37,414 nt of DNA from Alphaproteobacteria bacterium. GTDB lineage: Bacteria > Pseudomonadota > Alphaproteobacteria > Micropepsales > Micropepsaceae. The stretch covers positions 10,055 to 47,468 of the forward strand of contig JAPUEF010000242.1 in the NCBI GenBank assembly GCA_027492655.1, read 5' to 3'. Under the pieces are notes generated by a model. It worked only from the letters and a program-made list of their open reading frames with translations. It had not been told where the DNA came from and searched no databases. Shown here one piece after another: positions 17,714 to 25,511 of this stretch. How positions within the stretch are numbered: the first letter of the stretch is position 1; each line of letters opens with the position of its first letter. The position numbers and the translations under genes were made by a program.

Positions 17714-18144
17714 CGGCGCGGGCTTTTCCGGCTCGGGCTTCGCCTGCGCCGCCGGTTCCTTGGGCGCGGGCGCAGCCTCGGCGGCTTCGACCGTTGCTTT
17801 CGCGGCGGTTTCCGGCGCGGTTTCGGGGGCGGGCGCAGCAGCTTTCTTGCGGCCGGTCAGCGTGGGGCGTGAGGGAGAAGGAATGGCGATAACCTGGGCG
17901 TCGTGAAGGGAATTGTTTTCAGGAGAACGCCGGACCGAGAGGCCCGGATCATTCGGATTCAGCCGTCGATGACGAAAGGCCCGGCGGATGAAATGCGGTC
18001 TTGGAAAGGCCCGGCGGTTGGATCCCGCCGCTTCAGGCCGCCGTGGATCAGGCCTTTTGCGAAAGGCCTGCGCCCGGCGGGCGCTGTCTGGGAAACGTCT
18101 ATAGACCCGTTTCCGGCGGGGGTTCAACCCCCTGGCGCGCCCGC
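17714..18144 (-). other. hemJ-rho intergenic region: long structured rho leader
   Basis: This 431-base stretch separates hemJ from the rho ATG. It holds three consecutive inverted repeats: GGGGG/CCCCC around TTCAA (18118-18132), GCGCCC/GGGCGC (18070-18084), and CAGGCCTTT/AAAGGCCTG (18049-18070). GAAAGGCCCGGCGG occurs twice (17974-17987 and 18004-18017). None of the stems is followed by a U-run in the rho direction. The part nearest rho (17714-17880) reads as a possible N-terminal extension. Rho levels are set by leader attenuation in E. coli, so a regulatory leader is plausible but inferred. Confidence 0.55.
18049..18084. repeat. Tandem perfect hairpins in the rho leader
   Basis: CAGGCCTTT (18049-18057) pairs exactly with AAAGGCCTG (18062-18070) around a four-base loop. 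GCGCCC (18070-18075) pairs with GGGCGC (18079-18084) around a three-base loop. The two stems share base 18070. They are 61-96 bases beyond the hemJ stop on the minus strand. Confidence 0.7.
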
Positions 18145-18597
18145 TCAGAACGGTTTCACGACCACCAGAATGACGATGACGATAGCCGCAAAACTGGGAA
18201 TTTCGTTCAGCATCCGCCAGGTTCGGGTGTTGCGGATACCCTTGTCATTGCGGAACTTCCGCACCTGCCCTGCAAGGAAGCCGTGAAAGCCCGAAAGCCC
18301 CAGCACCAGGGCGATCTTGGCGTGCAGCCAGCCCGCCCCCTGCAGCAGCTCCGGCCGCCCGATCAGCATCAGGATCGCGAACGCCCAGGCCAGAACCATG
18401 GCCGGGGTCAGGATCACCCGCAGGATTCGGGCCTCCCGGGCCTTCCAGACCTCGCTCTCGGCCGAACCGATGGCGGTCTCGCTGTGATAGGCGAGATAGC
18501 GCGGCAGCATGAACAGCCCCGCCATCCAGAAGATCACGAAGATGACGTGTCCGGCCTTGATCCAGTCATAGCCGACGCCTTCCAGCCATTCGGTCAT
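18145..18597 (-). CDS. hemJ: Protoporphyrinogen IX oxidase HemJ
   Basis: A 150-residue integral membrane protein with four predicted helices. The HemJ signature is present: [27 protein letters not shown] with His near the first helix, and [16 protein letters not shown] with [19 protein letters not shown]. HemJ oxidises protoporphyrinogen IX to protoporphyrin IX in bacteria lacking HemG/HemY. The ATG at 18597 overlaps the hemH stop by four bases, which fixes the start and couples translation. The gene order hemE-hemH-hemJ supplies the last three steps of haem synthesis from one unit. Confidence 0.93.
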   Translation of the reverse strand: MTEWLEGVGYDWIKAGHVIFVIFWMAGLFMLPRYLAYHSETAIGSAESEVWKAREARILRVILTPAMVLAWAFAILMLIGRPELLQGAGWLHAKIALVLGLSGFHGFLAGQVRKFRNDKGIRNTRTWRMLNEIPSFAAIVIVILVVVKPF

Positions 18598-19634
18598 GCC
18601 GCCGCCTTCCTGCAAGGGCACCCGGCCGCGGCCCCGCAACCGCGCCAGCCGGGATCTGGCGCGATCGCTCCACGCGCCGGGGCCTGCCGGACGAGATCGG
18701 CCAGCGCCGCGATGAATTTAGGGTGGGTGCCGACCGCCGGCACCCGGATATAGGCCGGCGCACCCGCCGTCAGCGCCGCCGCACGATAGATCTGATCCAG
18801 CTCGTACAGCGTTTCGGAATGCTCCGACACGAAGGAATGCGGCACCACCACCGGCACCAGACCTTCGCGCCCTGCGGCCTCGATTTCCTTATCCGTATCG
18901 GGACCGATCCATGTCAGAGGTCCGACCCGGCTTTGATATGTGACACGCCAGTCCATCGTCTCGGCGCCGGCCGCCGCCGCGATGGCCTTGGCCGCCGCCT
19001 CGACCTGAAGCGGATAGGGATCGCCCGCCGTCACGATGCGCTCCGGCAGGCCATGCGCCGAATAGAGGATGCGCGCCCTCGCGCCCGCCGGCACCTCAGC
19101 CAATGCCGCCCGCACCAGATCGCCATAGGCGGCGATGAAACCCGGATGGGTCGGATAACAGCACACCGCCGCCGTCGGCACAGACAGCCCCGCCTTCGCC
19201 GCGGCACCGCGCCAGTCGTCCAGCGAGGACTGCGTCGTCGTGGTGGAAAACTGCGGATAAAGCGGCAGCAGCACGACACGGTCGGGCTTCCAGGCCTTCA
19301 ATTCCACCGCCGCCTCGGCCGCGAAGGGATGCCAGTAGCGCATGGCGATCACCGCCCTGGCGGTCACGCCCTCCGCAGCCAGCGCCGCCTCCAGCGCCCG
19401 GGCCTGACGCTCGGTTTCCGGCACGATGGGCGAGCCGCCTCCGATCGAGCGATAAATCGTCTGCGCATAAGGCGCACGGCGGCTGGAGATCAGCCGCGCC
19501 AACGGCCAGCGGACGATGCCCGGCGCGCGGATGATCGCCTTGTCGGAGAACAGATTTCTCAGGAACGGCCGCACGGCGTCCAGATTGTCCGGCCCGCCGA
19601 GATTGAAGAGAACGATCCCCAGCCGCGCGCTCAT
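18594..19634 (-). CDS. hemH: Ferrochelatase
   Basis: A 346-residue enzyme that inserts Fe2+ into protoporphyrin IX. LGIVLFNLGGPD opens the protein, GGGSPIVPETERQARALE follows, LYSAHGLPERIV holds the metal-binding His, and VVPHSFVSEHSETLYELD holds the catalytic region. The C-terminal tail is Cys-rich (RGCGAAAGCPCRK: Cys-x5-Cys-x-Cys) and an internal Cys-Cys pair lies in AAVCCYPTHPG. Some ferrochelatases, including that of Caulobacter, carry a [2Fe-2S] cluster using C-terminal cysteines; that this one does is an inference. It overlaps both hemE and hemJ by four bases. Confidence 0.95.
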   Translation of the reverse strand: MSARLGIVLFNLGGPDNLDAVRPFLRNLFSDKAIIRAPGIVRWPLARLISSRRAPYAQTIYRSIGGGSPIVPETERQARALEAALAAEGVTARAVIAMRYWHPFAAEAAVELKAWKPDRVVLLPLYPQFSTTTTQSSLDDWRGAAAKAGLSVPTAAVCCYPTHPGFIAAYGDLVRAALAEVPAGARARILYSAHGLPERIVTAGDPYPLQVEAAAKAIAAAAGAETMDWRVTYQSRVGPLTWIGPDTDKEIEAAGREGLVPVVVPHSFVSEHSETLYELDQIYRAAALTAGAPAYIRVPAVGTHPKFIAALADLVRQAPARGAIAPDPGWRGCGAAAGCPCRKAAA

Positions 19635-20653
19635 ACGCCCCTCACGGCGGCGACCAGTTCGGCGATGTGCTCGGGCCGGGTCTGCGGCGTCACGCCGTGC
19701 CCCAGATTGAAGATATAGGGCCGGCCCTCCATCGCCCGCACCAGCCGCCGCGCCTCGTCCGCCATCACCTCACCGCCCGTGATGGTCAGCATCGGATCGA
19801 GATTGCCCTGCAGCGCCGTGGAAGCCGGCACCGCCTCGGCGGCGAAGCCCAGCGGCGTCATATGATCGATCCCGACCCCATCGACCCCGGTGCGCGCCGC
19901 ATAGGCTTTCAGATGCGCCGCCGCGCCGCGCGGGAACCCGATCACCGGCACATGCGGCGCATGCGCCTTTACCGCTTTCACGATGGCGGCGGTCGGCTGG
20001 ATGACGGCCCGCTCGAACAGGGGCGCCGGAACGCTTCCCGCCCAGGTGTCGAAGATTTGCAGCGCCTCGGCTCCGGCATCGACCTGGGCGATCAGATAGG
20101 CAGTCGTCGCCTCGGTCAGCGCATCCAGGATCGCCCCGAACAATGATGGCTCAGACCATGCCATGGCGCGGATAAGGGCATGATCGCTGCCGCCCGCACC
20201 CTCGATCATATAGGTCGCAACCGTCCACGGCGCTCCGGCGAACCCGATCAGCGCCACCGTCTCCGGCAGCGCCGTCTTCAGGCCTTTCACCGTCTCCATC
20301 ACCGGCTGCAGCCGCTCGGCGACCCCTTCGACGTTCAGCGCCTTCAGCGCCTCGCGGGTGCGCACCGGCTCCAGCTTCGGGCCTTCGCCCTCGACGAAGG
20401 CAAGGCTCTGCCCCATCGCCTGGGGAACCAGAAGAATATCGGCGAACAGGATCGCCGCATCGAAGCCATAGCGCCGGATCGGCTGCAGCGTCGCTTCGAT
20501 GGCCAGTTCGGGTGTCAGGCAGAAATCGACGAAGTCCCGGGCCTTGGCCCGGATCTCCCGGTATTCCGGCAGATAACGGCCGGCCTGGCGCATGATCCAG
20601 ATCGGGGGAACCTTCTGCGGCTCACCACGTAGAACTCGAAGGAAGGGCTTCAT
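19631..20653 (-). CDS. hemE: Uroporphyrinogen decarboxylase
   Basis: A 340-residue enzyme that removes four carboxyls from uroporphyrinogen III to give coproporphyrinogen III. PPIWIMRQAGRYLPEYREIR is the N-terminal signature with the substrate-binding arginines, and AAILFADILLVPQAMGQ and GFAGAPWTVATYMIEGAGG are also diagnostic. The ATG at 20653 has no ribosome site of its own; a nine-codon frame with a good ribosome site ends in TAA directly before it, suggesting coupling by reinitiation. hemE forms the left border of the origin, as in Caulobacter. Confidence 0.96.
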   Translation of the reverse strand: MKPFLRVLRGEPQKVPPIWIMRQAGRYLPEYREIRAKARDFVDFCLTPELAIEATLQPIRRYGFDAAILFADILLVPQAMGQSLAFVEGEGPKLEPVRTREALKALNVEGVAERLQPVMETVKGLKTALPETVALIGFAGAPWTVATYMIEGAGGSDHALIRAMAWSEPSLFGAILDALTEATTAYLIAQVDAGAEALQIFDTWAGSVPAPLFERAVIQPTAAIVKAVKAHAPHVPVIGFPRGAAAHLKAYAARTGVDGVGIDHMTPLGFAAEAVPASTALQGNLDPMLTITGGEVMADEARRLVRAMEGRPYIFNLGHGVTPQTRPEHIAELVAAVRGV

Positions 20654-20683
20654 TTACAAGACCGGGATGCCGCTCTGCTGCAT
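20654..20683 (-). CDS. Possible nine-codon leader peptide upstream of hemE
   Basis: ATG at 20683 opens a frame encoding MQQSGIPVL that ends with TAA at 20656-20654, immediately touching the hemE ATG. Its ATG is preceded by AGAAGGGAAGAA, a strong ribosome site, while hemE has none. It is in the same frame as hemE, so only the stop separates them. This is seen directly; that it is translated and controls hemE is inferred. A plain 5'-untranslated spacer is the alternative. Confidence 0.45.
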   Translation of the reverse strand: MQQSGIPVL

Positions 20684-20780
20684 GCGTTCTTCCCTTCTAT
20701 CTATGACTCTTGGAGAGAAAGGTAGTGGTGGAAGGAGGTAGTAGCTCCTGTGAACAAGGGGGATCAAAGCCTCGCCTCGA

Positions 20781-20789
20781 TCATCCACA
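20781..20789 (+). promoter_or_regulatory. DnaA box
   Basis: TCATCCACA matches TTATCCACA at eight of nine positions and the Caulobacter-type TGATCCACA at eight of nine. Confidence 0.65.
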
Positions 20790-20811
20790 CCCCCCTGTTG
20801 GCGGCCGCGCG

Positions 20812-20937
20812 GATTCTGGTTTCCGGGGGTTAAAGGTTAATCAGCTCTTAATTCCGGCGGATTCCCGCCTGTGCAAAACCCTGTGGGAGTTGGGGAAAGC
20901 GGGAATCATCGCCGCGCGAGATAGCCATCCCCGATTC
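20812..20937. promoter_or_regulatory. Cluster of four GANTC (CcrM) methylation sites
   Basis: GATTC at 20812, 20860 and 20933 and GAATC at 20903 fall within 126 bases; about one per 256 bases or fewer is expected. CcrM methylates GANTC in a cell-cycle-dependent way in Caulobacter and relatives. Confidence 0.6.
20837..20851. promoter_or_regulatory. CtrA-binding site (TTAA-N7-TTAA) in oriC
   Basis: TTAATCAGCTCTTAA is a perfect full CtrA box. Another TTAA lies three bases upstream (20830-20833). In Caulobacter CtrA bound at oriC blocks initiation in swarmer cells; here the same control is inferred. Confidence 0.75.
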
Positions 20938-21069
20938 CAACGTCCCGCCTCCGGCGTCGTCCCCAGCCGGCCAACCCTATGCAAAAACGCCCTTGAGCCC
21001 TGTGCCCGACGAGCGCATGACGGGTGCCGATGAGGGTCGAGCGCGCCCTCAACAGAACCGTCAGCAAGC

Positions 21070-21078
21070 TTCTCCACA
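21070..21078 (+). promoter_or_regulatory. DnaA box close to the DUF299 gene start
   Basis: TTCTCCACA matches TTATCCACA at eight of nine positions and ends 10 bases before the start codon at 21089, so DnaA bound here could also affect expression of that gene. Confidence 0.6.
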
Positions 21079-21088
21079 GGGTTATCCG

Positions 21089-21997
21089 ATGAGCGACGAG
21101 ATCCCCGCGACGGCGCTGAGCCGCGGCTGGGGGCCGGCCAATGTCTATTTCCACCTCCATCTCGTATCGGATTCCACCGGCGAGACGCTGCAGGCCTATG
21201 CCCAGGCGGTATGCGCCCAGTTCGAGGAAGCGCGTCCGATCCTTCATATCCATCCGCTCATCCGCTCCGACCGCCAGCTCGAACGCGCGATCCAGATGGT
21301 CGAGGATGCGCCGGGCCTCGTTCTCTACACGCTGATGAAACCGGAAAAGCGCGAGATGCTGGAACAGACCTGCCTGCGCCTCGGCCTGCCGCATCTCTCG
21401 GTGCTCGATCCGGCGATCGCCATGACCGGGCGTTATCTCGGAATCGAATCGAGCCACAGGACGGGCGGCCAGCACGAGCTGGACCAGGCGTATTTCGATC
21501 GCATCGAAGCGCTGAACTACACCCTCGCCCATGACGACGGGCAGAACGTCGCGGGGTTCGCGATGGCCGATGTCGTACTGCTGGGGATCAGCCGCACGTC
21601 GAAGACGCCGACCTGTCTCTATCTCGCCAATCGCGGCTTCAAGGCGGCGAACCTGCCGCTGGTGCCGAATGTGCCGCTGCCGGCTGAAGTCGAGGCGCTG
21701 GCCGACATGACGGGCGGCCCGCTGGTTATCGGCCTCGTCGCCAGCCCCGACCGCATCGTCCAGATCCGCCGCAACCGGCTGATGGCGCTGAATGAACGCG
21801 ACGAGACCGACTATATCGACGAGACCTATGTGCGCGACGAGATGACCCAGGCGCGCAAGCTCTTCCTCCTCAAGGGCTGGCCGATGATCGATGTCAGCCG
21901 CCGCGCCATCGAGGAAACCGCCGCCGCCATCGTCGCGTTGCTGAACCGCCGCAAGACCGAAGGCCGCCTGACCATGGCGGGCAACAATGATTTCTGA
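21089..21997 (+). CDS. Pyruvate,phosphate dikinase / PEP synthase regulatory protein (DUF299, 'RP001')
   Basis: A 302-residue bifunctional kinase/phosphorylase of the DUF299 family, which phosphorylates and dephosphorylates a threonine of pyruvate phosphate dikinase or PEP synthase, using ADP as donor. FHLHLVSDSTGETL (21-34) is the N-terminal signature, the P-loop is GISRTSKTPT (166-175), and GLVASPDRIVQIRRNRL follows. ATG 21089 (MSDEIPATAL) is chosen; the frame continues upstream to a TTG at 20993, but that part overlaps oriC motifs and does not resemble the family. Whether PPDK or PEP synthase is the target cannot be told here. In Caulobacter this gene flanks the origin. Confidence 0.9.
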   Translation: MSDEIPATALSRGWGPANVYFHLHLVSDSTGETLQAYAQAVCAQFEEARPILHIHPLIRSDRQLERAIQMVEDAPGLVLYTLMKPEKREMLEQTCLRLGLPHLSVLDPAIAMTGRYLGIESSHRTGGQHELDQAYFDRIEALNYTLAHDDGQNVAGFAMADVVLLGISRTSKTPTCLYLANRGFKAANLPLVPNVPLPAEVEALADMTGGPLVIGLVASPDRIVQIRRNRLMALNERDETDYIDETYVRDEMTQARKLFLLKGWPMIDVSRRAIEETAAAIVALLNRRKTEGRLTMAGNNDF

Positions 21998-22601
21998 ACT
22001 GAAGCGTCCGCTGGTGCTCGCCTCGCAGAGCGCCTCGCGGGCCGCGATCCTGAAGGCGGCCGGGTTGTCGTTCACGGCGATCCCGGCGCGCATCGACGAA
22101 ACCGCGCTTATCGAAAGCCTTCAGGCCGAAGGCGCGAAACCCCGCGATATCGCCGATGCGCTGGCCGAGACGAAGACGCTGAAGATCGCGCCGTCGGTGC
22201 CGATGCCGGGCCTCGTCATCGGCGCCGATCAGCTTCTGGTTTGCGAAGGGCGCATTTTTGAAAAGCCGCAGGATCGCGCCGAAGCCGCGCGGCATCTGAT
22301 GTTCCTGCAAGGCAAGACGCACGAGCTGGTCGGCGGGGTCTGCGGCGCGGCGGGCGGCGCGGTAATCTGGCGGCATGTCAGCGTCGCCCGGCTGACCATG
22401 CGGCAGATGGACGAAGCGGCGATTGAGGATTATCTCACCGCCGCCGGCGAGGGCGTTCTCGCCAGCGTCGGATGCTACCATCTGGAAGGCCTAGGCGTTC
22501 ATCTGATGAGCCGCATCGACGGCGACTATTATTCGATCCTGGGGTTGCCGATTTTGCCCGTTCTCGATTTTCTGCGGACGCAAGGAGCGCTTGCGCCATG
22601 A
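21987..22601 (+). CDS. maf: Maf family nucleoside triphosphate pyrophosphatase
   Basis: A 204-residue Maf/YceF-like protein. LVLASQSASRAAILKAAGL is the N-terminal phosphate-binding signature, GADQLLVCEGRIFEKP contains the catalytic Asp and Lys, and the ending SRIDGDYYSILGLPILPVLDFL is typical. Family members hydrolyse non-canonical or modified nucleotides (such as 7-methyl-GTP or dTTP/UTP) to monophosphates. It overlaps the upstream gene by 11 bases and aroE by four (ATGA), so it belongs to a tightly packed operon. Confidence 0.94.
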   Translation: MISELKRPLVLASQSASRAAILKAAGLSFTAIPARIDETALIESLQAEGAKPRDIADALAETKTLKIAPSVPMPGLVIGADQLLVCEGRIFEKPQDRAEAARHLMFLQGKTHELVGGVCGAAGGAVIWRHVSVARLTMRQMDEAAIEDYLTAAGEGVLASVGCYHLEGLGVHLMSRIDGDYYSILGLPILPVLDFLRTQGALAP

Positions 22602-23464
22602 CGATTTCCGGCACCGCGAAGATCGCGGGCGTGATGGGATGGCCCGTCGCGCAGTCGCGCTCGCCGCTGATGCACAATCACTGGATTTCGACGCTGGGGC
22701 TGGAAGGCGCCTATATCCCGATGCCGGTGAAACCCGGCGATCTGGAAGCGGCGCTGCGGGCTTTGCCGAAAATGGGCTTTCGTGGCGTGAACCTGACCGT
22801 CCCGCACAAGGAGACAGCGCTCAGGATCGTGGATTCGCTGGATTCCGACGCCAAACGCATCGGCGCGGTGAACACGATCGTCGTCAAGGACGATGGCTCG
22901 ATCGAAGGCCGCAACACCGACGCGCTCGGCTTCTCCGAAAGCCTCGACTACGTTTCGGGCGCGGAAAGCAATGCCGGCGCGACGGCGGTTGTGCTGGGCG
23001 CGGGCGGCGCGGCGCGCGCCGTGGTCGCGGCGTTGATCGATGAAAAATGCAAGCTCATCCGCATCGCCAACCGCACGCCGGAGAAGGCGCAGGCCATCGC
23101 CGCGGCGATGAAGACCTCGAAGGTGACGATCGAGATCGTGCCGTGGGACGATCGCTCCGACGCGCTGGACGGCGCCAGCCTGGTGGTGAACACCACGCTT
23201 CTGGGCATGCGCGGGCAGCCGACACTGGAGCTCGACCTTGCGCCGCTCAGCCAGGGGGCGATCGTCGCCGACATCGTTTATGCCCCGCTGGAAACGCCGC
23301 TGCTGACCGCAGCGCGCGAACTCGGCCTCACTACGATGAACGGTCTGCGCATGCTCATCGAACAGGCCCGGCCGGGTTTCGAAGCGTGGTTCGGCGAGAA
23401 GCCGCCGGTGACGCCGGAACTGGTCGAGATGCTGGAATTCGATCTGAAAGCGAAGAAGCTCTAG
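22598..23464 (+). CDS. aroE: Shikimate dehydrogenase
   Basis: A 288-residue NADPH-dependent enzyme that reduces 3-dehydroshikimate to shikimate in aromatic amino acid synthesis. MGWPVAQSRSPLMHNHW (shikimate-binding SxS), VNLTVPHKE with the catalytic Lys, RNTDALGF with the catalytic Asp, and GAGGAARAVVAALID for NADP are all present. The start ATG at 22598 overlaps the maf stop, with AAGGAG 14 bases upstream; it also begins where homologues do. coaE follows after three bases. Confidence 0.95.
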   Translation: MTISGTAKIAGVMGWPVAQSRSPLMHNHWISTLGLEGAYIPMPVKPGDLEAALRALPKMGFRGVNLTVPHKETALRIVDSLDSDAKRIGAVNTIVVKDDGSIEGRNTDALGFSESLDYVSGAESNAGATAVVLGAGGAARAVVAALIDEKCKLIRIANRTPEKAQAIAAAMKTSKVTIEIVPWDDRSDALDGASLVVNTTLLGMRGQPTLELDLAPLSQGAIVADIVYAPLETPLLTAARELGLTTMNGLRMLIEQARPGFEAWFGEKPPVTPELVEMLEFDLKAKKL

Positions 23465-23467
23465 GCC

Positions 23468-24100
23468 ATGCTGCTCGTCGGCCTCACCGGCTCCATCGGC
23501 ATGGGCAAAAGCGAAACGGCGCGGATGTTCAAGGCGCTGGATGTGCCGGTCTATGACGCCGATGCGGCGGTGCATGCGCTTTACGATGTCGGCGGCGCGG
23601 CGGTCGAACCGATCGGCGCGGCCTTTCCGGGCGTCGTGGCGGATGGCCGTATCGACCGCGCGAAGCTCGGCGCGCTGACGCTGGGCGATACGGCGGCGAT
23701 CAGGAATCTCGAAGCGATCATCCATCCGCTGGTCGGCAAGGCGCAGATGGATTTCCTGCATGACGCAGAGTCAGCCGGGGCGCGCATCGTCGTGCTCGAC
23801 ATCCCGCTTCTGTTCGAGACCGGCGGCGAAACGCGGGTCGATGCGGTGATCGTCGTCTCCGCCCCCGCCGACATACAGCGCGCCCGCGTGCTGGCCCGGC
23901 CGGGCATGACGGAAGAAAAATTCGAAAATATCTTCAAGCGCCAGACCTCCGACGCGACGAAGCGGGCGAAGGCGCACTACGTGATCGACACCCATCTCGG
24001 GCTTGATCATGCACGCGAACGGGTCGCTTATGTGCTGGAGGATCTGAAGCGCCGCGAGCCGAAAATCTGGGCGGCGCGCAAGGAGGCGTCCCGGCCATGA
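23468..24100 (+). CDS. coaE: Dephospho-CoA kinase
   Basis: A 210-residue kinase that phosphorylates dephospho-CoA, the last step of coenzyme A synthesis. The P-loop [17 protein letters not shown] is at 5-21, [15 protein letters not shown] contains the conserved acidic base, [15 protein letters not shown] is the family's substrate lid signature, and [18 protein letters not shown] near the end completes the match. It lies three bases after aroE and overlaps dnaQ by four. The aroE-coaE-dnaQ order is common in alphaproteobacteria. Confidence 0.96.
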   Translation: MLLVGLTGSIGMGKSETARMFKALDVPVYDADAAVHALYDVGGAAVEPIGAAFPGVVADGRIDRAKLGALTLGDTAAIRNLEAIIHPLVGKAQMDFLHDAESAGARIVVLDIPLLFETGGETRVDAVIVVSAPADIQRARVLARPGMTEEKFENIFKRQTSDATKRAKAHYVIDTHLGLDHARERVAYVLEDLKRREPKIWAARKEASRP

Positions 24101-24777
24101 TGCGCGAGGTGGTGCTGGACACCGAAACCACGGGCCTCAAACCCGAGGAAGGCCACCGCATCGTCGAAATCGGCTGCGTCGAACTGGTCAATCACGTCCA
24201 GACCGGCCGCACCTTTCGCGCCTTCTTCAATCCCGGCCGGGCGATGGACGCCAGGGCCAGCGAAGTCTCCGGCATCACCGACGACATGCTGGTCGATCAG
24301 CCGCTGTTCGGCGAAATGGCGCAGGCCATTCTCGATTTCATCGCCGATGCCCCCATCGTCGCGCACAACGCGACGTTCGATATGGGCTTCCTCAACGCCG
24401 AGCTGACGCGGGTGGGACTGCCCGCCTTGCCGGCCAGCCAGGCGATCGACACTCTGCAGATCGCGAAGAAGAAATTTCCCGGCGCTCCGGCCTCGCTCGA
24501 TGCGCTGTGCAAGCGCTTCAACATCGACCTCAGCGAACGCACCAAGCATGGCGCGCTGCTGGACGCCCGGCTGCTGGCGGACGTGTATCTGGAGCTGTGC
24601 GGCGGGCGTCAGTTCGGGATGACCCTGCAGGCCGATTTCGATGCGGCCGCGCAGGCGCGCGCCCGTGCGCAGCGGCCCGTGCCGCTGCCGCCCCTGATCA
24701 CAGCCGAGGAAGAAGCGGCGCATACCGCCTTCCTGGATGGGTTCAAGACGACGCCGATCTGGAAGCAATACGCCTGA
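24097..24777 (+). CDS. dnaQ: DNA polymerase III epsilon subunit (3'-5' proofreading exonuclease)
   Basis: A 226-residue DEDDh exonuclease. Exo I is [10 protein letters not shown] (Asp and Glu), Exo II is [14 protein letters not shown], and Exo III-epsilon is [14 protein letters not shown] with catalytic His and Asp. The C-terminal tail ([23 protein letters not shown]) is the part that tethers epsilon to the polymerase alpha subunit. Length is normal for the class. It overlaps coaE by four bases and ends six bases from the convergent secB stop. Confidence 0.95.
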   Translation: MMREVVLDTETTGLKPEEGHRIVEIGCVELVNHVQTGRTFRAFFNPGRAMDARASEVSGITDDMLVDQPLFGEMAQAILDFIADAPIVAHNATFDMGFLNAELTRVGLPALPASQAIDTLQIAKKKFPGAPASLDALCKRFNIDLSERTKHGALLDARLLADVYLELCGGRQFGMTLQADFDAAAQARARAQRPVPLPPLITAEEEAAHTAFLDGFKTTPIWKQYA

Positions 24778-24783
24778 ACGGCG

Positions 24784-25257
24784 TCAGGCGGTGCCCTGCT
24801 GGCCGCCGGCCTGGGCCTGACGCTGGCGTTCGAGCTGGGCGCGGTACAGCGCCGAGAAGTCGATCGGGTCCAGCATCAGCGGCTGATAGCCGCCGTCGCG
24901 CGTCACATCGGCGATGATGCGGCGGGCGAAGGGGAACAGCATGCGCGGCGCTTCGATCAGCAGGAACGGGTTCTGCTGTTCGGCGGGCAGGTTCTTGAGG
25001 CCGAACACGCCGGCATAGACCAGCTCCACCACATAGATCGGCTGATCGCCGGCCTTGGCCTCGATCATCGCGCGCAGGCCCACTTCGAACTGCTCCGGGC
25101 CGACCGGGCGGACCTGCACGTCGATACCGACCTGGATGGCCGGCTTTTCCTGCGACGCCGCGCGGGCGACGCCGGGGTTTTCGAACGAGAGATCCTTCAC
25201 GAACTGCGCCAGCACGGCGATCTGCGGCAGTCCGGCGGTGTCGGGAGCGTCAGTCAT
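24784..25257 (-). CDS. secB: Protein-export chaperone SecB
   Basis: A 157-residue SecB, a tetrameric cytosolic chaperone that holds precursors unfolded and passes them to SecA. AVLAQFVKDLSFENPG is the diagnostic N-terminal motif; VELVYAGVFGLKNLPAEQQNPFLLIEAPRMLFPFARRIIADVTRDGGYQPLMLDPIDF covers the SecB core in continuous agreement. The start ATG at 25257 (MTDAPDTAG) is chosen over a frame extension to 25335 that has no family similarity; AGGAAAAA lies upstream. It diverges from the Tim44-domain gene with a 254-base gap. Confidence 0.96.
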   Translation of the reverse strand: MTDAPDTAGLPQIAVLAQFVKDLSFENPGVARAASQEKPAIQVGIDVQVRPVGPEQFEVGLRAMIEAKAGDQPIYVVELVYAGVFGLKNLPAEQQNPFLLIEAPRMLFPFARRIIADVTRDGGYQPLMLDPIDFSALYRAQLERQRQAQAGGQQGTA

Positions 25258-25511
25258 GGAACGGTTTTTCCTGATGGCCGCAGGCGGCGGAAAGGCGGCG
25301 CTGCTACCACGCGCAAAGCGGTCAAGTCCAGCCAAGCGGCTGGCGCGACGGCAATACAGGGCCTATATTCTTACCGAACGCCGGCATTCCGCCTTCCGGT
25401 AGGGCCTTCATTCAGCCAGAATGTCTGCTGACACTGCCGCAGGTGCGGCTTCGCCGCGCCTGGCAAGCCCAGGCGATCGTTATTTCAGGATGGATCGACG
25501 TAAGATCGGGC

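Larger units (their letters stand above)
20684..21088. other. oriC: Chromosomal replication origin oriC, CtrA/DnaA type
   Basis: A 405-base stretch without a convincing gene, between hemE (minus) and the DUF299 gene (plus), exactly where the Caulobacter origin lies. It contains an AT-rich block (20830-20853) with three TTAA motifs, two of them in a full CtrA box. There are near-consensus DnaA boxes at 20781 and 21070, weaker ones at 20749 and 20870 (7 of 9, reverse), TCCCCA-type weak DnaA motifs at 20891-20896 (reverse) and 20960-20965, and four GANTC sites. Genes on both sides are transcribed away from it. Motifs were found by reading; function is inferred from synteny plus motif clustering. 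Confidence 0.88.

Noticed and set aside
17714-18127. Rho N-terminal extension reaching TTG 18127
   Set aside because: The first 80 codons are Arg-rich, run through three perfect hairpins and have the TTG overlapping a stem; at most the last 57 codons look coding.
20993-21088. N-terminal extension of the DUF299 protein from TTG 20993
   Set aside because: The 32 extra residues do not resemble the family and overlap a DnaA box; ATG 21089 fits better.
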